In this document: positions 1 through 12,000 of the stretch, one piece after another | Layout of the letters: each line of letters begins with the position of its first letter | Numbering within the stretch: the first letter of the stretch is position 1 | DNA from: Acanthococcus lagerstroemiae | Lineage: Eukaryota > Arthropoda > Insecta > Hemiptera > Eriococcidae | Assembly (NCBI GenBank): GCA_031841125.1 | Contig: CM063110.1 | Location: 54,721,946-54,785,945, forward strand | Length of the DNA stretch: 64,000 bases | Reading direction: 5' to 3' | Program-made: the position numbers and the translations under genes | The notes under the pieces: generated by a model | The model's input: only the letters and a program-made list of their open reading frames with translations | Database searches by the model: none | Told to the model about the DNA's origin: nothing

Positions 1-2160
1 CCAACATCACGCTGTCGAGCTGGTAGTTCGACCTCCAACGACGCGCACTCGAGAAGCGCCAACACGGCCACTTTTGATTTTTGACCGAGTACCCACTCAC
101 ACACCTGGTTCGACTGGCCAATCGCGAGACACTACACGCGCCGGCTGTTCATGACGCTTACCGGCGCCTATCACAGAGATATCAACCCCGCGGATATGCG
201 TACTCGGATCGCTATCACGACCCAGACAGCTCGGCGTCTGAGTACGACTCTGATCCAGCATTCGAAGATGCCTGCGTTCGAGGGGTGGCTTCATCACGCA
301 TACGGGTTCGCCGACTCGATCCGGGCGAGCCGACGATGGACGTATACGCGGCCACCTTCCGCCAGCGCCGTGAGGCTTCACCCGTGCACCGTCAGGGTCC
401 ACCACGCACTTGTTTTCCCGCCTCGCCGCACGATAAGTACCACAATGAACGAGTTCCCGTGTCGCCGGACCCAGTGCCCACTGCCCCGGCTCCGACCTAT
501 CTGATGACCAACGATCAACTTGCCTCGCTAATCCGGCATGCACCAGCCTCAGAGTACGCGCCGCTGCGCCCTTCGTGCCGTCTGCCCATCTACAGCGGCA
601 ACCTTCACGAGGACCCAAACGTCTTTCTGGGTTCTTGCGCGTGGATATGCCGTACGAGCAACGTGCCGGAAGAGGATTGTTTCGGCATTGCGGCCGACCA
701 GCTCCGTGGTATAGCCGCCTCCTTCTGGGCCCCCTTCGTTTATACCTATCCGAGCTGGGAGATGTTCGAGGAGCGAATCCGAAGGAAATTCGACAACGAG
801 ACAATCCGAGCCCAAGTTGCAGTTGCATTCTACCGGGACACGCAGGCAAAAGCGGAGTCAGTAGAAACCTTCGCCGTGAGGAAGGGGCAGCTCTATGCCC
901 GCCTTAATCCAAGGCACTCCGAGGTACCGGGTGCACTCATTCCGCTTCTCATCGGACAACTTCATGCCGCCTACCGACCGCACCTACTTACAGCCCGAAT
1001 TCGGTCCTTGGACGAACTCGTGGAAATTGCCACGGGTTTAGAAGACGGTTTTGGGCGGCCTGAACGCCCAATGACTCCGCACTCATATCCCATCGCTGCT
1101 CTGCCGAAGAAAAAGGTCGAATTCGAGGACGCCCGTCCGAAACGAGAGCAGTATGAATCTCGCGCTCCGCAGCCTCCCGCTGCTCATGCCTGTCTCAATG
1201 TCACTTCTGTCCTGACCGCCATTTTCATCGGGACTGCCCAGTCCTGGCCGAACGAATCGTCACCAAACGCCATGCTGCGACGGCCGCCGAGAGACAACCC
1301 GCACCTACACTCAATCTCATCGAGTTATTCCCCGATGAAATTCTGGAAGAGGAGCGGTCTTTTGAGGATCGAGTCCCCGAAAACTCCGGACTCATTCTTA
1401 GCAACATCAACGAGACCAATAAAGGCCGAGCCAACGCTGACGCCACAACAGGTCCGAAATATGAGACGGGGGTCATCTTCTCTCTAGCGGCCTTGTCAAA
1501 GAAACGCTCTGAAAGGGAAGATGCTCAGCCAAGGCACGACTTCTCTGGGTCACGACCACCAATGCCACCTGCCACCACTGTCAAGGTACCTACTCATGTC
1601 GTACCCTTTCCCATTACCACAGTGCCAGTTCTGCTCCGATCGCCATTTCCACCGACATTGTCCAGTTCTGGCAGAACGCGTGGAAGCTAAACGAGCAACA
1701 GCCTTCGCGCCTCTCTCGGCTCCAATTTTCAGCTTAATTGAAATCCTCTCGGACGAGATCCTTGAAGAAGAAAGAGCACCCGAGGAACGGGAACGCACTG
1801 AAACTCCTCCCACTCTTAGTAGCATCCAAGAGATGGCTGCCACACAGGGATCGGTGATCACGGAGGAGGAAATTGATTTGACACCACCTGTTGTCATATC
1901 CACTGTGTCAGCTGCTCGCGCAAGACCTGGTCCGAGCACCACATTTGGCATGGATGGATTGGAACGCCCAGTCGCATCCGATATTGTGGTATCAGCCAAC
2001 CCTATCATCGAGGGGCAGGTACCGTATTCAACCACCACTGCACTACAACATCCGGCTGCACCGCTTGAGTACGAAAACGCGCCTCTTGCCCTCCCAGAGA
2101 GACACTTTGCCGAGTCACATCTAACCCGAAGAGCGTACCACCTTGGAACCCGTAGATGAA
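1..2160 (+). mobile_element. LTR-retrotransposon gag relic (Gypsy-like), frameshifted
   Basis: A long open frame (about 81-1487) carries a capsid-like gag core at roughly residues 150-330, with the spaced Trp and aromatic residues (SFWAPF, YPSWEMFEERI) seen in Retrotrans_gag-type capsids. The frame has no early ATG; the first in-frame Met is near 336, and a stop lies just upstream at 75-77. A zinc knuckle (QCHFC...HFHRDC) follows at 1199-1237, but in a frame shifted by two relative to the core. A second knuckle (QCQFC...HFHRHC) lies at 1623-1661 in yet another frame. Each knuckle is followed by an acidic stretch containing DEILEEER. No protease, reverse transcriptase or integrase is seen downstream, so this is a partial and probably dead element. 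The gag identity is a family-level inference from motif layout. Confidence 0.7.
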
Positions 2161-3000
2161 GTTAAACGCCCGTGGCCACCACAGAAAATTATCTCCGCCA
2201 TCGCCAGTCTACCCCCCGACCCGCGGCGGGACATTGTCAGAGCGTCACAAGGGCTTGAACCAGCCTATCGAGACACCGGCATTGATGAACTGCTCCGCCT
2301 TGTGGGGACATCTGAGCGAGATCACGATCCACGGGACGCCGGCACCTTCAACATATATCACGCCGTCAACCGCCGAACACCTCCAGCGACAGGTGAAGCC
2401 CAGAAACTCACTCCACCTCCAGCCGCAGTACCCTTCCACCGCTTCCAGAACGAGCTGCTGGCCGAACATACCGAGACCGTCCATCCTGGGAGGAGCTGCA
2501 CCAAACTGCTGCGGGACCACCCGGCACGGAGATACCGAGGTCTACCAACACCACGACAACGTCAGCCAGCTCTTCACGCACGCCTCCGCCTGCCAAGGGC
2601 ATCGTTTCGCCACCCTCAGACCACTGCAGAAGTCGATGCGATTGGTGCACAGATCGAGAGACCATTTGCCGCTCGAAACACCCTCCTGGGTTCCAAGTAA
2701 GAAGGTTCACGGTTTGTGGAGGCACTCGGACAGTTGTTTGTCCCCTCCCCCGGCATGTAATGACGACACACTTTGTCGTCGTAAATTTCTCATTTTGCAA
2801 ACGAACTGTCCGAATACCTCCGCAGGTAGAACGCGCGGCCTAATTAATATTCACCCTCGTGAATCTGTATCAACTGCATCCCTCCGGTTCTCCGCTTCCC
2901 ACCGGAATCGCCGGGTCCCGCTACCCACCGGCCGAATCGCCTCCTCCGCGGACCAACCGGGCCGGATAGCTCGAGTTTCGCGACAAGTGCTTCAATCAAA
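2161..3000 (+). repeat. Retrotransposon 3' remnant and GC-rich dispersed repeat
   Basis: The GC-rich character of the gag relic continues here, but no conserved domain is readable; the short open frames are proline/arginine-rich. The part at about 2880-2995 is a dispersed repeat: its reverse complement occurs at about 51292-51400, sharing the CTCCTCCGCGGACC core and a TTTCGCGACAAG end. Beyond 3000 the composition changes sharply to AT-rich. Confidence 0.55.
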
Positions 3001-3741
3001 ACTATCGTTATTTCGTTATTCCTCGATATGTCTCGGTTATTATTACACAAAATTGTATATCTGTTGCGAAAAGACCGAAGTGTGTGATCGAAGTAAATTC
3101 TCAAGGCTTTTACTGGATTTCGAAAGTAAGAATAATGGTGTGTGATTGTATCATCTATCAGAATAATTCATTTGACCTCAATACAAAAATGAAAATATTA
3201 GCGGGGTAACTTTGATTTTAGGTTACGGGTATGAAAAAAATTTAAGAAGGTTATTCTAGAGTGTAGGAAAATTGGTTGAATGACCAGTTACAGAAAGTTC
3301 TACACAAAATATCTGAACGGACGTTATCCATATCTATTGTATCGGTCAGTTACAGGATTTATGGGACGTGTTTATGGGCTTCATGTGAAACATCGGCGCT
3401 TCGCTCGCAGGGTCAGTTTATATTTCCGTTGAACGTCTTGTAATTGCCTGCATACGCAATTAATGCTATCCAAATCCATTAAAAACAGCGGTATCAAAGT
3501 CACGCCAGGAGCTGGGTAACATTGATAGCTTTTTCGCCAAGGCGTACCGATTAGGCAATTTGGGTTACAAAGTTCGTTTTCATTTCGATGGATAGAGCTT
3601 TCAGTGACTTTCTCTCAGCGATACCCTATCTGTCATTAGTTTCGCAGCTTCATTTATAAAACTGTAGGGGGGGGGGCGAGGTATGTGCAAACCTATCAAA
3701 TTAGCCCCGTGTTACAGTAGCGAATGTGAAGAATTCATTAC
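3001..3741. other. AT-rich stretch where exons 5-6 of gene D are expected
   Basis: No exon, repeat or RNA gene is recognised here. In sister genes A-C, exon 5 begins only about 92-101 bp beyond exon 4 and is easily seen; nothing comparable follows exon 4 of gene D. A poly-G tract of ten lies at 3666-3675. Confidence 0.5.
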
Positions 3742-6700
3742 CACTGTAATTTGGGTTGGAACGACTAAAACGCCCAGAGGTTCATTGAATGGATTCATTG
3801 GAGGTTTGCATGAACGTTTGGTGTAAACGAGTTGCACAGTGAGCGGCCACCTGAAACAGGAATATAATATGAATTGTTGCTGTGACCATAAATGATCTGT
3901 TGCGTGTAAAATGTAACGTCGAGCTGTGTCGTCTCTCAGCGTTTCTTTAGTGCGAAATGGTAGTGCTTATTTTGCACCGTCCTTCTTTATTTGCTGACGT
4001 AGTCCCTCCATTTTCAGAAATCCTTCAAAGAGTAGTTGATATAATATGTGTTCCTTAGTTATCGACTAATCATAGTTGTGATGGTTATAGACAAACTTGA
4101 GAGCTAGTTCAGTTTGTTTATGAGCCTCGAAGCTTAACCATATCATTTCGTAATTCTAAAAAGAAAAGTGGCAAAATTACAGTGTTCCATCAACTGAGAA
4201 GGTAGCCAAACCATTGAAATCGTGATCCCAGAAGTAGGTTATCTTATAGAAGTCATATATCTCATTTTCGAGTACGCCTCCGGTTACACTATTTATGGTC
4301 CGGTTTTGAGCTGAAGTTATTTCAACTGAAAACAGGGATATCAATATGAGAAGGGGGAAAAAAGTGAAGGTAATACATAAGTAATTAATCGCCATGTGAG
4401 ATCAATAGGTTTGTAACAGGGTAAAATGAAGTAATAATCCCACGTATCCCATTAAGGGGACGCTGATTACTAATTTATAAATAGAGGGTGATTGTTTAAC
4501 AAGGAAACCGGCTTCGAGCTGCGCGGCTGTCGCCTGCGTATTAAAGCCACGCGGCGATATGGTAGCTCAAAGGGGAGGTATAACGGACAGCCATTTTGAT
4601 TGCAAGAAAAGTAACCAAACTAAAGCGCTAGATAGGAGAGTACGATCGTCCGCCATTTTAAATCTAACCGCGCCCGTCGATGCCGAATTGACTATGCGGT
4701 ACGCTCCGCATAGTCGGATTCGTCATCCACGAGCACGGTTGAAGTCAAAATGGCGGATGAGCGTACTTACAAAAAGTATACAGAGCTCCAGTTCCCCGAC
4801 ACGAATGTTGGACAAATGTGTAAGTACTGAGTGATCCCTTGTTGGGAAGAGGGGGAATTTGTGATCCTAAGGGAACTAGATTTTATTATTAATACATCCT
4901 GCTTGGTCTTACGACTCAAAAAATGATTCGGGTTAATACCAAACTAATCATGAAAAATTACCTCGTATCTCGCCACTGACGTCAATGCTGTAAGAGTTGC
5001 GTTGGGAGTGACCTATATAATCTATCGCATTTGGTTAAAATGGGCTCCCTTACTAGCGGGCGTGTGTTTTCCGCAGTAACTCTCAATTCTTGGGCATCGT
5101 TTTCCAGCAGAAATAAGTATGTGGTCGGTTAGCGAATTAATAAAATACGAATTTGGTGGCTTCATAATACATATAAAACCCCTAAGTCTTTACCTGTGCT
5201 TCCGGTATTTTTCACTATGAATGTTTCATAGTCGCCGACTGTGAAGGTAAGAGGACCACGAGTTTTCACTTCTGTTGCATAGCTGGTGTCTATATTCAGG
5301 GGAGCGTGCTTTGGCCCTCCAACGTACTCAGCTAACAAATTAAAAGTGAATGTGCGTCATTATATGCTCCGTCAGTACTTCAGGATTCTACACATACAAT
5401 ATCTACAATTTTTTTTATATTACTTGATCAGAAAGGCAATGTTTACTTTCGTGTTTTACGGGCGACAAGAAGCGCCTATCATTCATGCATCAAATGCTAA
5501 CGAAACCTGCATATAAAGTAAACGTCCCTCAGTGTAAAGCGTTTTTACATGAAATCGGGAAATCAAACCCGCGTCAATTGAAACATTTGACTGAAATGCA
5601 GCGATCGTCTCTAACCACTCGGCCACGGAGCGCATTACAAAATAGCGACTTAAGAACGCATTTAAATATTCACGACGTAGTACAGCTATTATCGTTCGTT
5701 GTTAACAGTCGTTACGTTTTGGCTGGCCACTACCTGTGTATGCTGTTTATGCACGTGAACAAACTGAAGACAAGACTGTGATACTGTACTTTGTAATAAT
5801 TAACTGAGCGAATTAAATTTTTGAATTAATTACGCACACAAAAATCACCTGTCTATAATTTAAATAAATAAATAGATTAAAAAATTTAAATAAGTACAGA
5901 CCATGTCAACGAAAAACATTGCCGCTTCTGATCAAGTTGTATTGAAAATATCTTCCACAACGAGCCAAAAGTGAGTTAACATGACTCGGGAATTACTCAC
6001 TCGCTACGCTCGTTCGCAAACTTTCCTTCGCCATGTAAATAATACTCACTTTTACTATTGCATTATGAAACAAGTGCCTCGGAAAGTGACTTTCAAATTT
6101 CGATGGCCAGTAATGTACCTCAAACGTGATGTACAACGACCGCGTCTTCGTTATCTTGGTTATAAATACACGCCTTCTGAGGATATGTTAGTGACACAGT
6201 GACATGTAACAGTAGTACATATTTAATGGCCTAATCTCATACTATTCACAGTTGGGAGTAGAATGTCAAAATGTGATAAAACTTCTTAAATTTATTTTCT
6301 GAAGAAAAAAAAAAAAAGAGTGACTGAGGTTAATATATTCTACTTCGAGTGTTGTATCCGGGGGTTTGGTTGGCCGAGTGGATAGCGCGCTGGTCTCGGA
6401 ATCCGGAGGTCCCGGGTTCGAGCCCACGCAGCAACTCGCTACGTGTCAACATAGGCCGGTTTTTCGGTAAGAAAAAAAGAGGGCTAAGACAGCCCTCTAA
6501 CAGCCTCTCCGGGCGGATTCCAGTGCTTGGGTTGAGAGTAAAATTAGGAGAGAGAAGGTGCTGTATCCGATGCCGAACGTTGGTGGTCGCGGTTTCTGAC
6601 GCGCGGCCCTCCTGGGCAGGTCAGTTGGAGTAGTTTTGCCGTTGCATTCCCCACGGTTTGTTGTCTGTTAGTTTTCCATCTCTGTGCCGAAGACTGTGAA

Positions 6701-9700
6701 ACCGCAGCTCGCTTACCAGCGACGTGTTTCACGATACTGAGTAAGCTGTCCACAACATGCACACGCGCAGTACCAATCTTTCTGATCTGGTGGTAATATG
6801 CCCTGCAATAGTAATGCCTTGTTCGTTCAAACTAGCGGGTATTGCAGGACGCGCTAGTTTCCACCTCGATCGACACTGTTGTCATTTTGTTCGCTATGAT
6901 GGTAGTGGGGGTATTTGAATATCACTAGCTTTTCCGCGTTAGTACGACTCGAATTCGGGAGAAAGGGATTGCAAAGCGGACACGTTACTACGTACTTGGC
7001 TACACAGTGTCCTAATACACTCAGTAACGCTTTTTGCTATTGATCTGTTGGATTCTGACCACACAGGATTAATTCAAGTCTATTCCAACGGTATTGCTTC
7101 TGAAATGATTTTGCCAAATGTCATTTCTCTCCGTTGTGTCAGAATTCCAACACCACAATCCAAGAAGATACATGTCACTGTTGAATATCATAGTCAAATT
7201 TGAATAATTTTATATCATGTTGTTTCATGGTTCACAAATCTTGTGGTCAACTCTCTCCTGTGATACTGACAAATTTCACGGGGGCTGAAGACATATGCTG
7301 CTCCAAGTTTGAATTTCAGATCAAATTCTGCATCATAATTTTGTACCATTTTGTGCCTTCATTGCCGAATTTTGTATTCAACTCGCTCTAGAGGTATTCT
7401 TTAATTTCAGTCGGCGGGGGGGGGGCTGAAGAAATGGTAACCCCAAGTGCAAGTATGAAACTCGCAATTGAGGATAGAATTTCTCCGACAGTCTGGCTGA
7501 AATTAGTGAATACCTCGAGAGGGAACAAAATACAAAATTCTGGAACGACTGCACAAAATCGTAAAAAAATGTGGACAAAGAGCGTTATCAAATATGACCT
7601 GGAATTTCAGCTAGTGGTGCAGCATAGTTCTAGCCTCCCAGTGGAAATATTCGATGTTATGAGATGAGGTTCCGTATAAAGTATTGAAATGACAGTAATA
7701 ATGGAACAAAATACGTGTGAAATAATAACACCTACACCCTCCGTTGATATTTGCAATTAGGGTTACTAATTCTCCAGCCCCAGCCTCTAAATGATTAAAC
7801 CTAGAATGCAAAATTTAGAATTGATGCTACAAGTGGTTGAAAACGAATACAAAATTACAGCCACAATTTGATCCGAAATTGGCACTCGTGGTTACAAGTT
7901 CTCCAACATGCCGATTTGAATTTTTGGACACCTGCAGTGGGGATTGGATTCAATGTTTTGAGAATTACGGCACAGAATGAGCATGAAATTACGGTACTCG
8001 AAATACTTGGTAGTGGGTGGTATCAGAGGCGTATTAAGGAAAAAAGCTGCTTTAGGCAATATAAAATTTGCCGCCCCATTTGGTTAGAAATACATAGTAG
8101 GATCACATGGAATCATGAGTGCGCCCAATTTATAATGGCCAGGTGACTATGAACTAGGCTACTAAAGTTTTAATGGGTAACTCCCCCCAATAACTCCTAA
8201 TTTAAAAATTTTTTAAAAGCATTTTTGAGTATATTTTTTGATGAATTTTTTCCGAGGAATGTGTAATGTATATGTACTTTATGGCATGTCTGAGTTTCAA
8301 CAATCTACCCCTCTCCCCTCTAGTTGAGACAGGGGGATATACTATTTACAAACGACGAACGCATTTTCGTAGACGGCGGACGAACGCATTTTCGTAGACG
8401 GCGAAGAAATGTTTGTGAACAAGAAAGGGATGTTCCACTTGTTCTTTCGTCAGTGAAATTTTCTTTTCTTTTTGAGAGACACGCTGAATATCACGCATCA
8501 ACATAGCCGTGTCTTTGAGGATTGTCAGGGTGTCTACTGGTCAAGGAAGTCAAGTATTTAGGAGAGTGGTCAAAAAAAGTCAAGGAAGTAAAGGAAAAGT
8601 CAAGTATTTTGGATATTTTTTATTTAAATTTTCTCAAAATTACTATCACGAATTTTGTTTGAATTACAAGTAAATTTAAAGTAACGTAAATATTTTCAGA
8701 TAATTGCATAATATCCTTTTTCATAGTATTTTTTAGTGTTTCCATTTATTGTGAGCAGCCCCCCCCCCTCACCTTGGTAAGGTTCTACGAGTAAGATTAT
8801 ATTTGTATGTGTGTAAAACTATTATGAAAAACGTGAGAAAAGGTCAAGGAAAAGTCAAGGAATTGAAAAATTTGGACCCAGGAGACACCCTGATTGTCAA
8901 ATATGGGGTTTCTTGCGTCGCTCAGTTCATTCTTGGGGACATCAGGGCCGGAATCCGGCAAAGATCCGTACTCGGACCAACCCTCCCCAGGAAATTGGAG
9001 ATTTCGAAAACGACAATTGGTGCGCGATGTGTTACATATTCTAGTACCCTTCCCCAAGCTTCGAAATAACCGCGCTCGGATATTGGCACGCTAGCTATCG
9101 TTGGCGAAGCCCTTTTTTTTTCCATTTCGGGACAGAATCCGCCGGCCTTTTAACCCAAATTAAGGTCGAGTCCTAAATGAGATGCAATACTCTCGATTGC
9201 CTGATCGATCGATTACAAGACGTTGATGAAAATGAATATTATTCCTTCGTTGCTCGTTACAGTTCCTTCATCGTTTATTCAAACGTCACTCGGATGCGAC
9301 CAGGGACGTATGGATGGGGGGGGGCCTTCCCTCCCGTAGGAAATTCTTTAGTCAGCAGCTGGGGATATTTACCATTTTAGTCAGGCGGAGTTGGGAATTT
9401 TTGGTAGAGTGGGAAAAATCCAACAAGTCGGAAGCTTTTTTTTTGCTTTTTTTATGCTTTGATACTTGGGAATTTTGAGTTGAGAAGTTGGGAAAATCCA
9501 ACACATGGGAATTTTGAGCTGAGAGGTTAAAAAAATCCAACAAGTCAAAAAAGCTTTTTTTTTCTTTCTTTTCTTTGATACATGGGGGAATTTTTAGTTG
9601 AATCAGTTGGAACTTCCACACTTCTCCCCCCCCCCCCCGAAAACTCTTCGGTGTGTCCCTAGATACGACGAAGGAAAATTTTGTGTATAAACTGGTTGTA

Positions 9701-11834
9701 GGCAGCCATCAGTGCGAAAAAATTAAACACGGTGCACGTTGGTATATTCTGTGGTGTTGGCTTGCTAAAAATATGCAGTTATTCAATACTTGTGATAATT
9801 ACTTCACAGATTGTTAGTGTAGTCTACGAAGGAAAATTTAGAGTACAGAAAGTCGATTTTCAGTGAAAAATCGTTATGCATAACCATATTAATTTCAGAA
9901 TTTTTGGGAATTATTTTATGGACGATACATAACATTTTTCAAACTATAAGAATTCAGGGTCTCTACTTTTTTCGGCAACAAATGTCACCCACAGTAAGCA
10001 TGGCAAAAGATGAGCAACTACGAAGGAATAAAAGTGGTTACACAACTTCAACGTGGCCTGTAGACCCTCTTAAGGAATCGAAATTTTCGGTAGCGCCCTG
10101 AAATGACTTGCACAACATATCTCTTTGACAAAAACATTCCGCATAGATTTTTTATTAGAAATATTTGTCTGTGTGACGCATTTTTAAGAAAATGTAAGTG
10201 GTTATGTAGACGAAGATGGAACTTTTAACCATAATTTGGCAGTTTGGGGATGTTAGGTCATGCATTCTGAACTCTGGTAGGCTGATGTGATAGGAGAGAT
10301 TTACACTTATCTAGCAAAAAAAAAGAAGAAAAATTATTGCTCTAACATTCTTAGCTCTTCAGATACCAAGCGTTTACTTAAATATTGAGTTACTGGGAAA
10401 ATAACACTAATTTCCTTTATAGACCGAATCGCGGGCTTGAATTCACTTCGTTGTCAAGAGAATAATCCTTAGTTTAAACTAAATGTTTCGTACGCTTTGA
10501 TAATTCAGAGGATGGCTATTGTTTCAATAGTAAAGGACCAAGAATGCCGCTGCAGTAGAAATCTTCTCGATAAGTTGACTAGGAAATGTTCGCGAAGCAT
10601 TTTTCAATAGGAACGGACTTTTCGGTCACCCCGTAGATGACAGAAATCTTTCGAATGGCTTAGAGTTACTTCTTCTATTTTATTCCCTCTCCATTTTTCT
10701 ACTTTTGTTATTCTTTCTTTTTTTTTTGCTTTTTGCTTTTTTTGGTCTGAAAATTCAAAATTTTGCCGCCCTAGGCAACTGCCTCGGTTGCCTCACGGTA
10801 AAAACGCCTCTGGGTGGTGTGTCTACAGCTCCAACCAAAATTCGTTAACGTATCGATTGGGAGTGACGTGCAGAATTTCAGATTGATGGTACTTTAAATT
10901 ATTACAAAATCATGGTACTAAAGTTGACCTAAAATTCCGCCAGGGGGAGCGGGAGAGGTGGTGAAATGGAGCTGTTTTAAAACCTCCAGACTTCGTTACT
11001 CACAAGCAGTCGCGGAGGAAACCTGTAATCACGCCCTCCCTAGTGGCGAAAATGGAGGTAAGGGGATCTTCATTAAAAAATCCGATAAAATGAAAAAATT
11101 GATATAAATATGAATAGCAATTAAACGGTTGAGATGCCCGGGGAAAACTCATTTCTTTAACATTTAACTATTTGAAGAGCACTAATAGATTGAGCGATCG
11201 TTGTCGACATTGATCGATGGTGGCGTAGTGATATGACCTCGTCCGAGGGTGGTCATGGTTGACGAAACGGCTTTCACATGGTGCAAGTAGACGGGTATCG
11301 ATTTACGGCAAACATACATTTCTGCTCTGCGTAGGCGGCTTTCCAGCAATTACATAACTGACATTAGTGAACGGCATCGTGGTGTATTCATCTTGGCCCG
11401 ACCCCAGCCCCGACGTTTGGGGCTAAGATTAATTCATGTTTGTGAATAAGGATGCACGATGTAGAATCACGCGGGCATATGAACCATAAACAGTTAGAAA
11501 GCGATAAATCACACGTAAACTACTTAACGGCGACTATGCCAAAATCAAGGCCGGAAAATGTGTGAAAATTAGAAAGACAGAGAAGAACCACACTGTCCTA
11601 AGGGCAAAAGCCAGATAAAGATGCCTCGTTTCGCTCCATACAGGCTTGCAAGGTTCCCCCCCCCCTTAACTTGAGGTGGACTACCTGCTGTTGAAATTCG
11701 ACAGTCGCTTTCCAAAACACCTTGTATTTAATTGTGATCATCAACTCACCAGCGCTGCAGTGGCTTTCTGAGAACGTGGATGGGATGTGTTGTTGCAAAG
11801 CCAGACAAAATACGGCCACGATCGCGAACTTCAT
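3742..11834 (-). CDS. Gene D: secreted carbonic-anhydrase-like protein, 3' exons missing
   Basis: Minus-strand gene with CDS exons 11834-11750 (signal peptide MKFAIVAVFCLALQQ), 5331-5194, 4325-4181 and 3850-3742. Every acceptor is AG and every donor GT, and phases (1,1,2,0) match genes A and B. Exon 2 (QYVGGP-type start, here AEYVGGPKHAPLNIDTSYAT) corresponds to the QSPIDIDT region of alpha-carbonic anhydrases; exon 3 holds VTGGVL and KITYFWDHDF in place of QFHFHWG; exon 4 holds WPLTVQLVYTKR in place of AELHLVHWN. The expected zinc histidines are Thr104, Phe106 and Val131, and the second-shell Glu is Gln129. Exons 5 and 6 are absent from 1-3741, so the copy is either truncated or continues beyond the retrotransposon outside the window. 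The first four frames are intact, so decay, if any, is recent. Recognition of the family is strong; expression is unknown. Confidence 0.75.
4639..4791. mobile_element. Foldback MITE, copy 1
   Basis: Almost the whole element is an imperfect palindrome: GTACGATCGTCCGCCATTTT on the left is mirrored by AAAATGGCGGATGAGCGTAC on the right, and the middle (CTATGCGG...CCGCATAG) folds on itself. It lies in intron 2 of gene D. Related copies are at 24709-24858 and 51131-51304. Confidence 0.7.
6360..6590 (+). mobile_element. tRNA-derived SINE, family 1, copy 1
   Basis: A tRNA-like head carries an A box (TGGCCGAGTGG, 6371-6381) and a B box (GGGTTCGAGCC, 6414-6424). It is followed by a non-tRNA body with CCGGTTTTTCGG and AGAGGGCTAAG. 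The same head and body occur on the minus strand at about 32940-33182, which marks it as a dispersed SINE rather than a tRNA gene. The TGGCCGAGTGG A box resembles Ser/Leu-type tRNAs. Confidence 0.75.
6795..7665 (+). repeat. Dispersed repeat X, copy 1
   Basis: Unclassified repeat with landmarks GCTATTGATCTGT near 7037, GGGGGCTGAAGACAT near 7280 and TTTCAGTCGGCGGGGG near 7405. Copies with the same landmarks in the same order lie at 48110-48860 and 54215-55240. No coding domain or terminal repeat was recognised. Confidence 0.55.
8355..8404 (+). repeat. Two-copy 25-bp tandem repeat
   Basis: The unit GACGAACGCATTTTCGTAG plus GACGGCG-type end occurs twice in direct succession with essentially no divergence. 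Confidence 0.7.
8526..8892. mobile_element. MITE with CAGGGTGTCTACTGG termini
   Basis: Terminal inverted repeats CAGGGTGTCTACTGG and CCCAGGAGACACCCTG enclose a body rich in GTCAAGGAA repeats. The immediate flanks share ATTGT (8521-8525 and 8893-8897); a full 8-bp duplication is not visible, so the superfamily is only probably hAT. It is nested in the 2.8 kb element. Confidence 0.6.
9301..9661. mobile_element. hAT-type MITE, nested
   Basis: The left end CAGGGACGTATGG is mirrored by GTGTGTCCCTA on the right. Flanks GATGCGAC (9293-9300) and GATACGAC (9662-9669) agree in 7 of 8 bases. The inside is repetitive, with poly-G, poly-C and GGGAATTTT / AATCCAACA repeats. Confidence 0.6.
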
Positions 11835-12000
11835 TTTGGTCTTGACGTTCGTACTGATGAATCTTGAACAGGGTGTTCGGTGGCAATATGACTTTTAGTT
11901 TCAGAGTCAAGTGTATGTACTGATCAGTGAATTGTCCTCTAATATCATGGAGTTCTTGTACGGCTGAAAATACGGTTTTATTGTTCGAATGAGTTTTCGA
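11835..12000 (-). promoter_or_regulatory. 5' flank of gene D
   Basis: The minus-strand sequence just upstream of the ATG contains CTGTTCAAGATTCATCAGTA and ends CCAAAATG, shared with gene B (GTGTTCAAGATTCATCAGTA) and partly with A. The TATA-position segment seen in gene A (TATAAACTCGAT) reads TACAAGAACTCC here, so the TATA match is weak in this copy. Confidence 0.4.

Larger units (their letters stand above)
8024..10812. mobile_element. 2.8 kb hAT-like non-autonomous element
   Basis: The left end reads CAGAGGCGTATTAAGG with AATTTGCCGCCCC further in; the right end is its inverse, CCGCCCTAGGCAAC ... AAACGCCTCTG. The flanks are 8-bp near-identical target duplications, GGTGGTAT (8016-8023) and GGTGGTGT (10813-10820), which is the hAT pattern. 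No transposase is readable inside. It hosts two smaller nested elements, 8526-8892 and 9301-9661. Confidence 0.65.
5332..11749 (-). other. Large first intron of gene D
   Basis: A 6.4 kb intron between the signal-peptide exon and exon 2. From low to high coordinates it contains unassigned AT-rich DNA (5340-6350), a tRNA-derived SINE (6360-6590), a dispersed repeat (6795-7665), a 2.8 kb hAT-like element with nested MITEs (8024-10812) and about 900 bp with nothing recognised. Confidence 0.6.

Noticed and set aside
4177..4395. Single-exon protein ending VDGTL or VDGTP (also 46589-46837)
   Set aside because: Comparison with gene A shows the apparent stop is part of a GTAA donor; the coding sequence continues in the next exon in phase 2.
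6360..6440. tRNA gene
   Set aside because: The tRNA-like head has good A and B boxes, but it continues into a body shared with a second copy at 32940-33182, so it is a SINE.
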